A DNA stretch of 64,000 nucleotides from an uncultured Dokdonia sp. (GCF_947492815.1 NZ_CANLOB010000008.1:62001-126000); one strand, 5' to 3'. Counted from the first letter of the stretch, positions 17,282-26,900 are shown. Translations and numbers: made by a program. Notes: generated from the letters alone by a model not told the origin.

Positions 17282-19252
17282 ATGAACAATTACAGAAGAG
17301 AAGAAGCGCTCGAAAGAAGAAGAAAAGCAGCGCAACTTGCGTATGATCGTCCGCATTTACCACACATTGATAATGGAGACGAGCAGTGTTTTAGACATGA
17401 TCAAAAAAACGCTGAGCGTCATGGTATTGCAAAAGGAGAGCCATCGTACTTAATGACCTTTACAAAGGGAATGCCTCATAATGAAAAAACTGGTTTAGTA
17501 AACACACCACTTAACGTTCAAAAATTTATCAATGCGATAGATAGTGGTGATGAAAGAGACTTTAGAGACACGCCATTAGGACGTGAAGAAAATGTAGGTT
17601 ATGAATGTAAGCTTCCTGATTGGTTGTCAGAGAAAGCAAAGACAGGTAACAATGGAAGACCTGTGGGCCTACGCGCTTGGGAAAGTCAAAGTGCTGGATT
17701 GGCGTTTGATCTAGAAGGACCAGATGCACAAGCAGTTACTATGCCTCCTGCACCTCGCCTAGGGAGTGAGGAATTAGAAGGAGAAATGGCTGAGGTGTAT
17801 ACCCAAGCATTATTAAGAGATGTTCCGTTTCATGCATACACAAATGGAGTAATGGGATGTGGTAAAGGCTTAGATATTAAAAAAGATATCTCTCCAGATT
17901 ATGTGATTGATGCTTTTGACACAAAACCTGCTTACGTAAAACAAGTACAGGAATTTACAGCTAAATTACAGAAACTTGATTGGTTTAATGAAAAAGTAAC
18001 ATTAAAACTAAATGAGCAGGAAGAAATACGTAGATGTGATCGTTTATGTCCTACGCCAACTACTGCTTATAGAGGAATCACACCAGGTGATGACATAGGT
18101 CCTTACCTTTCTCAATTCCTTTTAGTAGGAAATACAGGTGTTAATGGAAATGATGCTGAACGTAGAACAAGAGACGGATTAATCACTTATGGAGCAATTT
18201 CTATAGATCAACGTGTGCGTACAGCAACGCCTGGTCAAAACTATATGCAAACTTGGGAAGAATGGCTAGATGTACAAAATGCAGCAAATGTAGGTGCTCT
18301 TGAAACATACCTTCCTGGTAACACGCCTCAGGGACGTCGTTTTATCTATACACCTCGTGATCTTGCTACGTATGTACATTATGATGCTTTATATGAAGCA
18401 TACTTAAACGCCTGTTTAATTCTTTTATCAAATGGAACTCCATTTGATCCAGGAATTCCTTTCCAAGGAAATGATAAAGTTGATCACCAGCAAGGATTTG
18501 CTCATTTCGGCGGACCACACATCTTATCATTAGTAACAGAAGTAGCGACACGTGCTTTAAAAGCTGTACGTTTCCAAAAATACAACGTACACAGACGTTT
18601 ACGTCCTGAAGCGCTTGCTGCAAGATTATTCAAAGTAGATGAATTACAACACATGGCTCCAGACTTAAGAGAAATGTTTGATAATTTAGCTGAATGCAAA
18701 ATCTTAGATGCAGTAGCAGATGAGAATGGAAAAGCAGGAAACTACTTATTACCTATGGCTTTCTGTGAAGGATCGCCTATGCATCCAGCCTATGGAGCTG
18801 GTCACGCTACTGTAGCTGGTGCTTGTGTAACGATTCTTAAAGCATTTTTCGATCACAAGAGCCTTCTAGAAGTAGTTCCTAAAGATGAATTACGAAAAGA
18901 GGATTTTAATATTCTTGAAAAAGTAAAACCAGGACTTACAGAAGATAAAGTACATTCTTCAAATCTTGCATACGTATCTGTAGATCAAGGACAATCTTTA
19001 AGTGTTGTACCGGTACTTGATAGTGAAAATAAAATCGCAAAACTTACGGTAGAAGGAGAACTTAATAAATTATGTTCTAATATTTCTATAGGACGTGATT
19101 GGGCTGGAGTACATTACTTTACAGATTATTATGAGTCTATCTTAATGGGTGAAGAGATTGCTTTAGGTATTCTTGAAGAACAAAAATTATTGTTTGGAGA
19201 AAACTTCTCTATGACAGTACCATTATTTAATGGAGATACAAAGAGGATATAA
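17282..19252 (+). CDS. Vanadium-dependent haloperoxidase
   Basis: A 656-residue protein of the PAP2/vanadium haloperoxidase superfamily. The vanadate-binding residues can be placed by motif: K433 and R441 in KYNVHRRLRPEA, G507-H508 in HPAYGAGHA, and R605 plus axial H611 in GRDWAGVH. The algal-type HRRLRPEA and GRDxxGVH motifs favour a bromo- or iodoperoxidase over a phosphatase. The Ser that usually precedes the Gly-His pair is Ala here (A506). There is no obvious signal peptide. The enzyme would oxidise halide with hydrogen peroxide. It is a single gene with its own terminator. Confidence 0.9.
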   Translation: MNNYRREEALERRRKAAQLAYDRPHLPHIDNGDEQCFRHDQKNAERHGIAKGEPSYLMTFTKGMPHNEKTGLVNTPLNVQKFINAIDSGDERDFRDTPLGREENVGYECKLPDWLSEKAKTGNNGRPVGLRAWESQSAGLAFDLEGPDAQAVTMPPAPRLGSEELEGEMAEVYTQALLRDVPFHAYTNGVMGCGKGLDIKKDISPDYVIDAFDTKPAYVKQVQEFTAKLQKLDWFNEKVTLKLNEQEEIRRCDRLCPTPTTAYRGITPGDDIGPYLSQFLLVGNTGVNGNDAERRTRDGLITYGAISIDQRVRTATPGQNYMQTWEEWLDVQNAANVGALETYLPGNTPQGRRFIYTPRDLATYVHYDALYEAYLNACLILLSNGTPFDPGIPFQGNDKVDHQQGFAHFGGPHILSLVTEVATRALKAVRFQKYNVHRRLRPEALAARLFKVDELQHMAPDLREMFDNLAECKILDAVADENGKAGNYLLPMAFCEGSPMHPAYGAGHATVAGACVTILKAFFDHKSLLEVVPKDELRKEDFNILEKVKPGLTEDKVHSSNLAYVSVDQGQSLSVVPVLDSENKIAKLTVEGELNKLCSNISIGRDWAGVHYFTDYYESILMGEEIALGILEEQKLLFGENFSMTVPLFNGDTKRI

Positions 19253-19274
19253 TCACCACAATATCTTTTTTGTT

Positions 19275-19307
19275 AAAGCGCCACTCTTTTTTGAGTGGCG
19301 CTTTTTT
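19275..19307 (+). terminator. Rho-independent terminator of the haloperoxidase gene
   Basis: A perfect 12-bp GC-rich stem (19275-19286 with 19293-19304), six-T loop, and trailing T run. It sits between the convergent haloperoxidase and DUF547 genes. Confidence 0.9.
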
Positions 19308-19956
19308 ATATGTACCAATCATAAGAAGAAAGCTTCACTGTATACCCATCATAATTAGCGTCATTTAAAAAGCGATCTCCAAAATCTTCTTTGTACCATT
19401 CAAACAATGCAGAGCAATGAATGTTTTTTTGATCATGATTTACTATAAATTCCTGACTCACAAAAGATACTTCAGCTACAGCAAGTTCTTCTTCCAAGCC
19501 TGAAGTTGTATAAAAAGCAATAGCCGGACAAGATGTTGCGCCACAGTTTAAAGCAAAATGAATACGATAGTCTATTGTATCTACCATATGCGCTAACTTA
19601 GGGTTGTCTTGTGCGATATGATTTCTTGCATTACGACGTAACAGACCATGCTCTATATCATCTAAAGAAAATGTAAGATTATCTATACTAAATAAGGGTC
19701 TTTTAAAGAAATCAGCTTCTTCTTTCATAGATGCTTTAATCTTAAACTTAATGATGGCATAATTGGTCATTCCATTATACACATTGAGCCAAAAAGCAAG
19801 TTTTGCTGTATCATCTTTGTAAAGAGTAAGATCAACCTCCTTTAGACTTCTAAGGTATTTTTCAATTAACAGATTATCTACACCATCTCCATACTGATAG
19901 GCATATCGTGCTATTTTTAAATCTTTTGAAAAGGATCTAGCATCAAAAACCGTCAT
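19306..19956 (-). CDS. DUF547 family protein
   Basis: A 216-residue DUF547 protein. The family hallmarks AFWLNVYNG and RIHFALNCGATSCP are both present; the latter carries the conserved Cys, suggesting a papain-like or transglutaminase-like fold of unknown activity. The ATG at 19956 is chosen over the TTG that abuts the helicase stop. Only six bases separate it from the upstream RhlE-type helicase gene, so the two form an operon, although no functional link is known. No signal peptide is visible. Confidence 0.85.
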   Translation of the reverse strand: MTVFDARSFSKDLKIARYAYQYGDGVDNLLIEKYLRSLKEVDLTLYKDDTAKLAFWLNVYNGMTNYAIIKFKIKASMKEEADFFKRPLFSIDNLTFSLDDIEHGLLRRNARNHIAQDNPKLAHMVDTIDYRIHFALNCGATSCPAIAFYTTSGLEEELAVAEVSFVSQEFIVNHDQKNIHCSALFEWYKEDFGDRFLNDANYDGYTVKLSSYDWYI

Positions 19957-19962
19957 ACACAA

Positions 19963-21249
19963 TTATCTATTTCTTCTCCTATTTTTATTTCGACTATTTC
20001 TAGAATTTGAATTTGAACCTTCACTCTTTTGTGATTTATTTTTTGGGTGAGCGTTTCTAGACTGTTTATGTCGTTGTTTATTTTCGGCAGCTCTGGCTTT
20101 CAATTCTTCGATGGTATCTGTAGGTTCAAATCCTGGTATAATGTTACTAGGTAATCGTTCTCCTAATAATTTTTCAATCCCTCGCACGTATTCTTTTTCA
20201 TCGACACCTACTAGTGAAATTGCTTGACCGCTAGCTCCTGCCCTACCTGTTCGTCCAATACGATGTACGTAATCTTCAGGCACATTAGGTAATTCATAAT
20301 TAATCACATAAGGTAATAACGGAATATCAAGACCGCGGGCTGCAATATCTGTTGCAACCAATACACGTATGGTTCCTTTTTTAAAACCAGCTAATGCTTT
20401 TGTACGCGCATTTTGTGTTTTATTCCCATGAATTGCCGCCGACGTAATTCCCGCCTTATCTAATTTCTGACTTAACCTATTAGCACCATGTTTGGTACGC
20501 GTAAAAACAAGCACCTGATCCCAGTTGCCTTCCTTAATAAATTTAGTAATCAGTGCTGTTTTCTTAGATTTATCTACACGATAGGTCGTTTGGATGACTT
20601 TCTCTGCTGTAGTATTTTCTGGAGTTGCTTCTACCAATACCGGTTTGTACAACATGTTACTTGCTAATTCTTTAATACTTTTAGAAAAGGTAGCACTAAA
20701 CAACAATGTTTGACGCTTTCTAGGCACTAATGAAATCACTTTTTTAATATCCCTCACAAATCCCATATCTAGCATACGATCTGCTTCATCTAATACTAAA
20801 AATTCTATTTTAGATAATGACAATTCCCCTTGACTTTGTAAATCTAATAATCGTCCTGGCGTTGCAATCAAAATATCAACTCCTTGTCGTAAGGTACGTA
20901 CTTGCGGTTTCTGATTCACTCCTCCAAAAATCACTGTAGATCGAATATCTAAAAACTCACTATACGCTCTTACATTATCATATACCTGAGCAGCTAACTC
21001 ACGCGTAGGTGTGAGTACTAACGCACGTATGGGACGCCTGCGTCTAGCTTCTGTTTGGGTTAATAGTTGCAACATAGGCAAGGTAAACCCGGCTGTTTTT
21101 CCGGTTCCTGTTTGTGCAGAAGCAAGCACATCTTTTCCTTCTAATACGACAGGAATTGCTTTCTCTTGTATCGGTGATGGTGTAGTATATCCTTTTTTGC
21201 TTATCGCTTTAAGCAAGGCATCAGATAAGCCCAATGATTGAAATGACAT
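19963..21249 (-). CDS. rhlE: DEAD-box RNA helicase, RhlE type
   Basis: A 428-residue ATP-dependent RNA helicase with all core motifs: Q-motif (TTPSPIQ), motif I (AQTGTGKT), Ia (PTRELA), Ib (TPGR), II (DEAD), III (SAT), and VI (HRIGRTGR). The last 60 residues are a basic, Asn- and Arg-rich tail (NRRRNR) typical of RhlE-like proteins in cold adaptation and ribosome assembly. It is first in an operon with the DUF547 gene. Confidence 0.93.
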   Translation of the reverse strand: MSFQSLGLSDALLKAISKKGYTTPSPIQEKAIPVVLEGKDVLASAQTGTGKTAGFTLPMLQLLTQTEARRRRPIRALVLTPTRELAAQVYDNVRAYSEFLDIRSTVIFGGVNQKPQVRTLRQGVDILIATPGRLLDLQSQGELSLSKIEFLVLDEADRMLDMGFVRDIKKVISLVPRKRQTLLFSATFSKSIKELASNMLYKPVLVEATPENTTAEKVIQTTYRVDKSKKTALITKFIKEGNWDQVLVFTRTKHGANRLSQKLDKAGITSAAIHGNKTQNARTKALAGFKKGTIRVLVATDIAARGLDIPLLPYVINYELPNVPEDYVHRIGRTGRAGASGQAISLVGVDEKEYVRGIEKLLGERLPSNIIPGFEPTDTIEELKARAAENKQRHKQSRNAHPKNKSQKSEGSNSNSRNSRNKNRRRNR

Positions 21250-21331
21250 AAATAGGTCTTAAGAAATGACGCGTATTTAGTGTTTGTATCATTTCGTGTA
21301 TTTTACAAAGGTACTCTTATTTTAAGTCATA

Positions 21332-21347
21332 CGCTTTCGCGAAAGCG
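21332..21347. repeat. Palindromic repeat, full copy (intergenic)
   Basis: Exact core with three extra paired bases on each side (21329-21350), between the helicase start and the end of the kinase-like gene. Confidence 0.95.
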
Positions 21348-21391
21348 TATACAACACACATAAAAGCTATCTATTTACTGAAAACACAGCA

Positions 21392-22147
21392 CTAACGTTT
21401 CCAAAACTTCAATTTTTTCTTCCATCTTTTTTTCCTGTGGAATCCTTTTTGAAAGTCTTGTACCTCTTGCCACATGGCTTTAAACACGACTTCTTTATCA
21501 TCTCCGCTAGCGTTAGCATACGCGTCTGCTGTGATCTTTACCTGAGATTCAACAGCAGATAAGCGTCTAAAATTAGACATACGCGTTTTAAAATCCATCG
21601 GTCCAAATTCCATTCGGTTGAGATCTACTAGATAGAAATCATACCCATCATCCTTGATCACAATAAGCGTATTTCCAGGAGAATGGTCTAGGAAATGAAT
21701 GTTTTTTTGATGAAGACCGTAGGTGAATTTCGCGAAAGCGGACAACAAATCTTTATCACCAACATATTCAGAATCTCGTATGAGTTCGCGATACGTCAAA
21801 TCATACGTCAGATGTTTACTCACATAATAGCTTCTTCCAAAAAAAAGACCACGCTCTTCAAAATAGCCTATAGGTTCTGGTGTAAGCACGTCATTTTCTA
21901 ACAATCGATTAGCATACTCAAAAGAACGTCGCGCCTTTGATGTCCTAAAATAACGATACGCAATCTTATTAATAAGATTAGGTACTTTAAAGGATTTGAT
22001 ATTAATAGTCTCCCCATCCAGTTCAAATAACTTGAGAGAATTACGATTCCGTTCATCAAACTTTTTACCTTGTGATTCAAAATGAGTCACGATATCTACA
22101 ATTTGATTTTCCTTATCCTTATATGTGGGTGCAATATGATAGTTCAC
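21392..22147 (-). CDS. Lipopolysaccharide kinase-like (Kdo/WaaP family) protein
   Basis: A 251-residue protein with a small kinase fold. The catalytic-loop motif FLDHSPGNTL (D...N) and a metal-binding DLN (YLVDLNRMEFG) are present, as in Kdo kinase and WaaP proteins that phosphorylate LPS core sugars. The C terminus is strongly basic (HRKKRWKKKLKFWKR), suited to membrane-surface binding. It lies next to a glycosyltransferase, which supports a role in lipopolysaccharide. A palindrome fragment (21728-21741) is read as AFAKF just before the catalytic loop. Confidence 0.78.
   Translation of the reverse strand: MNYHIAPTYKDKENQIVDIVTHFESQGKKFDERNRNSLKLFELDGETINIKSFKVPNLINKIAYRYFRTSKARRSFEYANRLLENDVLTPEPIGYFEERGLFFGRSYYVSKHLTYDLTYRELIRDSEYVGDKDLLSAFAKFTYGLHQKNIHFLDHSPGNTLIVIKDDGYDFYLVDLNRMEFGPMDFKTRMSNFRRLSAVESQVKITADAYANASGDDKEVVFKAMWQEVQDFQKGFHRKKRWKKKLKFWKR
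21728..21741. repeat. Palindromic repeat, partial copy inside the kinase-like gene
   Basis: TTTCGCGAAAGCGG; the left arm has lost its CGC. The gene reads AFAKF from the other strand. Confidence 0.8.
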
Positions 22148-22208
22148 GTTGCAAAACTACTATATTATTTGGTGTGTAACTATTATAAATTTACTTAGAC
22201 ATATTGAT

Positions 22209-22424
22209 ATGAAAGGTTATCTATTTATTGGAAGTCTTATGTTTTTGAGTATCCTATTGGTTTTAGCTCACAATAAAATATTTATGAAATCAAATTTCTA
22301 CTTAAAGAAAATTAAACCAAAGTCCTATTTTTATGAATTAGTATTCTATATGTTTTTCATAGGTCCAATTTTAGTACTTTCAATATTTCTTACTTCCATT
22401 TTATTATATTATTTGATGTACTAA
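22209..22424 (+). CDS. Small membrane protein
   Basis: A 71-residue protein with two hydrophobic segments (residues about 3-20 and 43-70) separated by a basic loop (KKIKPKSY). The ATG at 22209 is preferred to a TTG 60 bases upstream. I recognise no family. It lies between the divergent kinase-like gene and the glycosyltransferase gene. Confidence 0.5.
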   Translation: MKGYLFIGSLMFLSILLVLAHNKIFMKSNFYLKKIKPKSYFYELVFYMFFIGPILVLSIFLTSILLYYLMY

Positions 22425-22485
22425 AGCTATTTTTAAAAATTATCTATACTTTAATTTAAACAATGAACAATCAGGAGTTTTGATT

Positions 22486-22493
22486 TATCTTTG
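22486..22493 (+). promoter_or_regulatory. -7 promoter element of the glycosyltransferase operon
   Basis: TATCTTTG matches the Bacteroidota -7 consensus TAnnTTTG. It ends only 5 bases before the ATG, so transcription should start at or next to the start codon. No clear TTG -33 element is seen. Confidence 0.55.
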
Positions 22494-22498
22494 TTCGC

Positions 22499-23578
22499 AT
22501 GTCTGAAATTCCTACTATTTTTTTAGAGAGTCATAATCTCAAAAACCTAAAAACAGGTTTTGGACAATTTAATTATCATCTTATTAAAGGGATGTATAAT
22601 GCCCAAGTTTCTGACATACGATGTACCTTATATGCAAAAGACACTGCTCCTTTTCAAAAAGAGTTTGGAGATTATTTTGATTATAAGAAATACTATACGT
22701 TACATAGACGCTCACCTTTTAGGATTCGAAAAAAATATGATGTTTGGCACTCGCTCAATCAAAATGTAAAGATAGAGCCATATCATGATATTCCTTATGT
22801 GCTTACAGTACATGACGTCAACTTTATAGATGAGGTATCTAAAGATTTGAATCATGAGAGTAACCAACGTTTTCAAGCTAAACTAGATCGAAGTCATGCG
22901 ATAACGTATATTTCTAAGTACTCCCAAGAATCTACTCACAAATACTTTAAAATTCCTGATGTTCCTGAATATATTATCTATAATGGCAACACATTAGAAA
23001 CCATTACACTTCCAGAGAATCATGTTCCTAACATAAAAGTAGAGGGTCCTTTCTTTTTTAGTATTGGTGAGTTTAGTGAACGTAAAAACTTCCATTCACT
23101 AGTAGAAATGCTAGCACATATCCCTGAATACAAACTTGTACTTGCTGGTAATAACGGAACTGATTATGCAAGAACAACCTTGCAAGAATGCATTCAAAAA
23201 CACGGACTTCAAGATCGGGTGATATGTACTGGGAAGATTTCTGAATTTGACAAACAATATTACTTGAAACACTGTACTGCTTTTGTATTTCCTTCCTTAC
23301 GAGAAGGGTTTGGTATACCTCCTATAGAAGCGATGCGATTTGGAAAACCTGTTTTTATATCTAATAATACATCGTTACCTGAAGTAGGAGGAACACATGC
23401 CTTTTATTGGGATCATTACGATCCAGCATATATGGCTTATGTATTAACAAAAGGATTAGCTAATTATTCAAAAAATACAAATATGCTTTCTGAAGCATAC
23501 ATAGCACATTCAAAAAGTTTTAGTTGGGCAAATGCAGCACAACAATATATAGACGTTTATAGAAGCCTTACATCTTGA
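22499..23578 (+). CDS. GT4-family glycosyltransferase
   Basis: A 359-residue GT-B glycosyltransferase of the GT4 type. The C-terminal nucleotide-sugar domain shows FFFSIGEFSERKNF, and the E-x7-E donor motif in REGFGIPPIEAM. There is no membrane segment. It starts a four-gene run (spacers 19, 30 and 24 bases) with an unknown gene, tsaC and cca. The neighbouring LPS-kinase-like gene suggests a role in LPS or another surface glycan. The acceptor cannot be predicted. Confidence 0.88.
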   Translation: MSEIPTIFLESHNLKNLKTGFGQFNYHLIKGMYNAQVSDIRCTLYAKDTAPFQKEFGDYFDYKKYYTLHRRSPFRIRKKYDVWHSLNQNVKIEPYHDIPYVLTVHDVNFIDEVSKDLNHESNQRFQAKLDRSHAITYISKYSQESTHKYFKIPDVPEYIIYNGNTLETITLPENHVPNIKVEGPFFFSIGEFSERKNFHSLVEMLAHIPEYKLVLAGNNGTDYARTTLQECIQKHGLQDRVICTGKISEFDKQYYLKHCTAFVFPSLREGFGIPPIEAMRFGKPVFISNNTSLPEVGGTHAFYWDHYDPAYMAYVLTKGLANYSKNTNMLSEAYIAHSKSFSWANAAQQYIDVYRSLTS

Positions 23579-23597
23579 CATCATCCATCACATTAAA

Positions 23598-24281
23598 ATG
23601 ACTGAACACGATTATTTAAATTTAAAAATGGGAGCTATTGAACAATACTCGATGATTGTTCAACATAAGAACTTGCCTGAATGGAAAAAAAAAGGTTGGT
23701 TAGCATATACTGAAATTGGACTCCCTGAAGGTGATGAAGAAGCTTATATGCTCTATGGAGAAATAAAAAAAGATGACCAATTAATATTTAATAGACCTAC
23801 ATTACTCAAACAAGTACATAAAAAAGATATTATTGGTTTAGAGATTATAGATTTTAACTCACATCTTGGAAATTACGGAATGGGAGGCGCAGGTTTTTTT
23901 GGTTTACAACTCAGTAATGATGAATACTTAACGTATGCTGTTTGGGGAGCTGGAGATTATGTTATCATTGATAATAACGTTGTAACGTGTGATCCTGACT
24001 TATACAACAAAACAAAACCTTGGACTTCTAATTACGGAGATGACAAAACTTGGAATTTCCTAACAGAATATATTTCTGGAGGAGAAATCACCAATTATGA
24101 AATTGGTATTGATTCTTGTCAAATAATGGTCAGTAATCATGATACGACCTTCACAGTATCTTTTGTTAAAAATGACCTTAGATTGCCTAGAAAAGTAGGA
24201 AGAAAAAGAAATGCCTATAAGACAGGGAGCATTGAAGACTATATCCTATTTCAACATATAGATGGAACATTAATAGTCTAA
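23598..24281 (+). CDS. Unknown protein in the glycosyltransferase-tsaC-cca run
   Basis: A 227-residue soluble, beta-rich acidic protein with a Gly-rich central segment (LGNYGMGGAGFFGLQL) and a conserved-looking WGAGDYVIID. I do not recognise a family or catalytic motif. It is cotranscribed with the glycosyltransferase upstream and tsaC downstream on spacing. Confidence 0.6.
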   Translation: MTEHDYLNLKMGAIEQYSMIVQHKNLPEWKKKGWLAYTEIGLPEGDEEAYMLYGEIKKDDQLIFNRPTLLKQVHKKDIIGLEIIDFNSHLGNYGMGGAGFFGLQLSNDEYLTYAVWGAGDYVIIDNNVVTCDPDLYNKTKPWTSNYGDDKTWNFLTEYISGGEITNYEIGIDSCQIMVSNHDTTFTVSFVKNDLRLPRKVGRKRNAYKTGSIEDYILFQHIDGTLIV

Positions 24282-24311
24282 AGACACAGAAGATAATAAG
24301 TTATATAGATT

Positions 24312-24872
24312 ATGAAAGAAGAACACGAAAAAGCAATCGCAACACTTAAAAGAGGCGGACTCATTCTCTACCCGACAGATACGGTATGGGGTATAGGATG
24401 TGATGCTACAAATGCTGATGCTATTGAAAAAGTATATCAGCTTAAAAAACGTGCAGAAAGCAAAGCGTTAATTTGTCTTGTGAGTGATTTTAAAATGCTA
24501 CAACAATATGTAGAAGAAATTCCTGAAGTAGCCTACGATATTTTAAAATATGCTGCTAAACCTACTACCATTATTTATGACGATCCTATTCGTATAGCAG
24601 AAAATCTAATTGCAGAAGATAACACTTTAGGAATACGTGTATGTCGAAATAAATTTTGCAATTTTTTATTGAAGAAATTCAGAAAACCTATTGTATCAAC
24701 AAGTGCTAATATTAGTGGTTCGCCAACACCTAGAAGCTTTAAAGAGATAGACCCTGTTATTTTGGAAGGCGTAGACTATGTTGTAAATTTGGACCGACAA
24801 AAAAAATGTCTTGCCCCTTCAACTATTATTAAATTAACCAATGACGGAAAAGTCTCTGTAATTAGAAAATAA
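24312..24872 (+). CDS. tsaC: L-threonylcarbamoyladenylate synthase, TsaC/YrdC type
   Basis: A 186-residue single-domain YrdC protein. Motifs include the substrate-binding LYPTDTVWGIGCD, KKRAESKALICLV, and STSANISGSPTP near the C terminus. It makes threonylcarbamoyl-AMP from threonine, bicarbonate and ATP for the t6A37 modification of ANN-decoding tRNAs. The absence of the extra Sua5 domain explains the short length. It is followed by another tRNA-maturation gene, cca. Confidence 0.92.
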   Translation: MKEEHEKAIATLKRGGLILYPTDTVWGIGCDATNADAIEKVYQLKKRAESKALICLVSDFKMLQQYVEEIPEVAYDILKYAAKPTTIIYDDPIRIAENLIAEDNTLGIRVCRNKFCNFLLKKFRKPIVSTSANISGSPTPRSFKEIDPVILEGVDYVVNLDRQKKCLAPSTIIKLTNDGKVSVIRK

Positions 24873-24896
24873 GAGATCTCATACAAATACATACGA

Positions 24897-26315
24897 ATGC
24901 CAACTTACCAAAATGCTTTATCAGACCCTATCTTTAAAACCATCTCCCAAGCTGCTGATGCGCTAGCTTTAGAGTCCTATGTAATAGGTGGGTTTGTACG
25001 TGATTATATTTTAAAACGCGGCACTGCAAAAGATATCGATGTGGTAGCTGTAGGAAGCGGTATTGAGCTTGCACAAAAAGTATCGCAACTTCTACCAAAC
25101 CGACCAAAAGTTCAGGTATTTAAAACCTACGGAACTGCCATGTTACGAAGTGGTAATACAGAAGTAGAGTTTGTAGGTGCACGTAAAGAATCTTACACCA
25201 GAGATAGTCGTAATCCTATTGTAGAAAATGGAAGTTTGCAGGATGATCAAGATCGTCGTGATTTTACTATCAATGCACTTGCCATACGATTAAACGATGC
25301 GCATTATGGAGAACTTATTGATCCATTTGGAGGTATAGAAGATCTTAAAAAAGGAATTATAAAAACTCCTTTAGATCCTGATATTACTTACAGTGATGAT
25401 CCTTTACGAATGATGCGTGCTATTCGTTTTGCAACGCAACTTAACTTTACTATTGAAAAAGAATCATTAGCCTCTATTACACGTAATGCAGATCGCATAA
25501 AAATTATCACCAAAGAACGCATTGTAACTGAGCTTCATAAAATCATATTGAGCCCTATACCTTCTAAAGGTTTTTTATTGTTAGAAAAAACAGGGCTACT
25601 TCCGTACATACTTCCTGAACTGATCGCTTTAAAGGGAATCGATGAAGTAGAAGGCCAAAAACATAAAGATAACTTTTACCATACACTGGAAGTTGTAGAC
25701 AACATCTCTAAAAACACAGGCGATCTTTGGTTACGATGGGCTGCATTATTACATGATATTGGAAAAGCGCCTACCAAAAAATTCAGTAAAAAAGTAGGCT
25801 GGACCTTTCACGGACATGAATTTGTAGGGTCTAAGATGGTATATAAATTATTTAAGCGTTTAAAGATGCCATTAAATGACAAAATGAAATTTGTTCAAAA
25901 AATGGTATTAATGAGTTCGCGACCTATTGTCATTTCTGAAGATCATGTGACAGACAGTGCTGTACGAAGGTTGGTATTTGATGCAGGAGATTACATTGAA
26001 GATTTGATGACATTATGTGAGGCAGATATTACGACTAAAAACCCAAAGCGTTTTAAAAGATACCACAACAACTTTAAGGTGGTACGTCGTAAAATAAAAG
26101 AAGTAGAAGAACGTGACCACATTCGTAATTTCCAACCTCCTATATCTGGAGAAGAAATTATGAAGACGTTTGGACTTGCTCCAGGAAGAGAAATTGGCAT
26201 TATTAAAGAAGCCATTAAAGAAGCTATTTTGGAAGGTATCATTCCTAATGAACATGAAGCAGCACATGCTTTTATGATCCAAAAAGGAGAAGAGATTGGA
26301 CTTTCCTTAATGTAA
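24897..26315 (+). CDS. cca: CCA-adding tRNA nucleotidyltransferase with HD domain
   Basis: A 472-residue class II nucleotidyltransferase. The N-terminal head has GGFVRDYIL and the metal-binding DIDVV. DRRDFTINALAI is the ATP/CTP-selecting motif B/D region, and SDDPLRMMRAIRFA follows. A C-terminal HD domain (LLHDIGKAPTK) is present, as in the bacterial HD-containing branch. It repairs or adds the 3' CCA end of tRNA and closes the operon. Confidence 0.94.
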   Translation: MPTYQNALSDPIFKTISQAADALALESYVIGGFVRDYILKRGTAKDIDVVAVGSGIELAQKVSQLLPNRPKVQVFKTYGTAMLRSGNTEVEFVGARKESYTRDSRNPIVENGSLQDDQDRRDFTINALAIRLNDAHYGELIDPFGGIEDLKKGIIKTPLDPDITYSDDPLRMMRAIRFATQLNFTIEKESLASITRNADRIKIITKERIVTELHKIILSPIPSKGFLLLEKTGLLPYILPELIALKGIDEVEGQKHKDNFYHTLEVVDNISKNTGDLWLRWAALLHDIGKAPTKKFSKKVGWTFHGHEFVGSKMVYKLFKRLKMPLNDKMKFVQKMVLMSSRPIVISEDHVTDSAVRRLVFDAGDYIEDLMTLCEADITTKNPKRFKRYHNNFKVVRRKIKEVEERDHIRNFQPPISGEEIMKTFGLAPGREIGIIKEAIKEAILEGIIPNEHEAAHAFMIQKGEEIGLSLM

Positions 26316-26642
26316 TAGAAAGTTAATTATACTTTATTTTTCCTTATACCTTTCATTAAATAACAATGTGAGCAAAATTTCTATTACCGGTAATAGGTAC
26401 TTAAACTGTTCTTATAAAACACAAAAAATAACCTCCTAGAGATTATTTCCTGAATATGGCGAATAAAATTAGTCCCTTAAATGTTATTTCCGTCCCAAGC
26501 ATACATTACATGAAATAAAAAGTCTTTGTCAATCATATATTATATCCTAAAATTCAGCACATTTTATAGGGATGAATTAATTTCATCAATCATTGATTAT
26601 AATTTTAACAGAAATAATTTTAATCATAAAACTATAATAAAA
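26316..26642. other. AT-rich intergenic region before the lanthipeptide-like gene
   Basis: About 330 bases without a gene. A perfect 16-bp palindrome, CTATTACCGGTAATAG, lies at 26381-26396 and could be an operator. No -7 box is convincing. Confidence 0.5.
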
Positions 26643-26822
26643 ATGAAGCAAAAAAAATCAAATTCGTTAATTTCAAAATTAGCCTTCAACAAAGAGACCA
26701 TTTCTAAATTAGAAACTTTAAATGCTATTAAAGGAGGAGCAACATGTGACTGTCTAACATATGAAGCGGGTTGTAAAACACATGGCGCTAACTCTGAAGT
26801 TTTTAGAACTATTCCCTGTTAA
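26643..26822 (+). CDS. Class I lanthipeptide-type precursor peptide
   Basis: A 59-residue peptide with a leader-core layout. The leader carries LAFNKETISKLETLNAIKGG, the pattern of Bacteroidota class I lanthipeptide precursors, ending in a Gly-Gly cleavage site at residue 32. The 27-residue core starts ATCDC and has four Cys plus several Ser and Thr that could form lanthionine rings. The ATG at 26643 is preferred to an upstream in-frame ATG because the family leader begins there (MKQKKSN). No LanB, LanC or transporter gene is in the window, so this is an orphan precursor. Confidence 0.75.
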   Translation: MKQKKSNSLISKLAFNKETISKLETLNAIKGGATCDCLTYEAGCKTHGANSEVFRTIPC

Positions 26823-26855
26823 ACATTTAGTGCACACTTAAAAAGTATACATTTT

Positions 26856-26900
26856 AAAACACAATACTTATCCAATCAATTTTGGACGTATTGTGTTTTT
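26856..26900 (+). terminator. Terminator of the lanthipeptide-like gene
   Basis: A 12-bp stem (26856-26867 with 26888-26899) encloses a second 5-bp stem (TCCAA/TTGGA) and is followed by T. It lies 34 bases after the stop. Confidence 0.75.
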
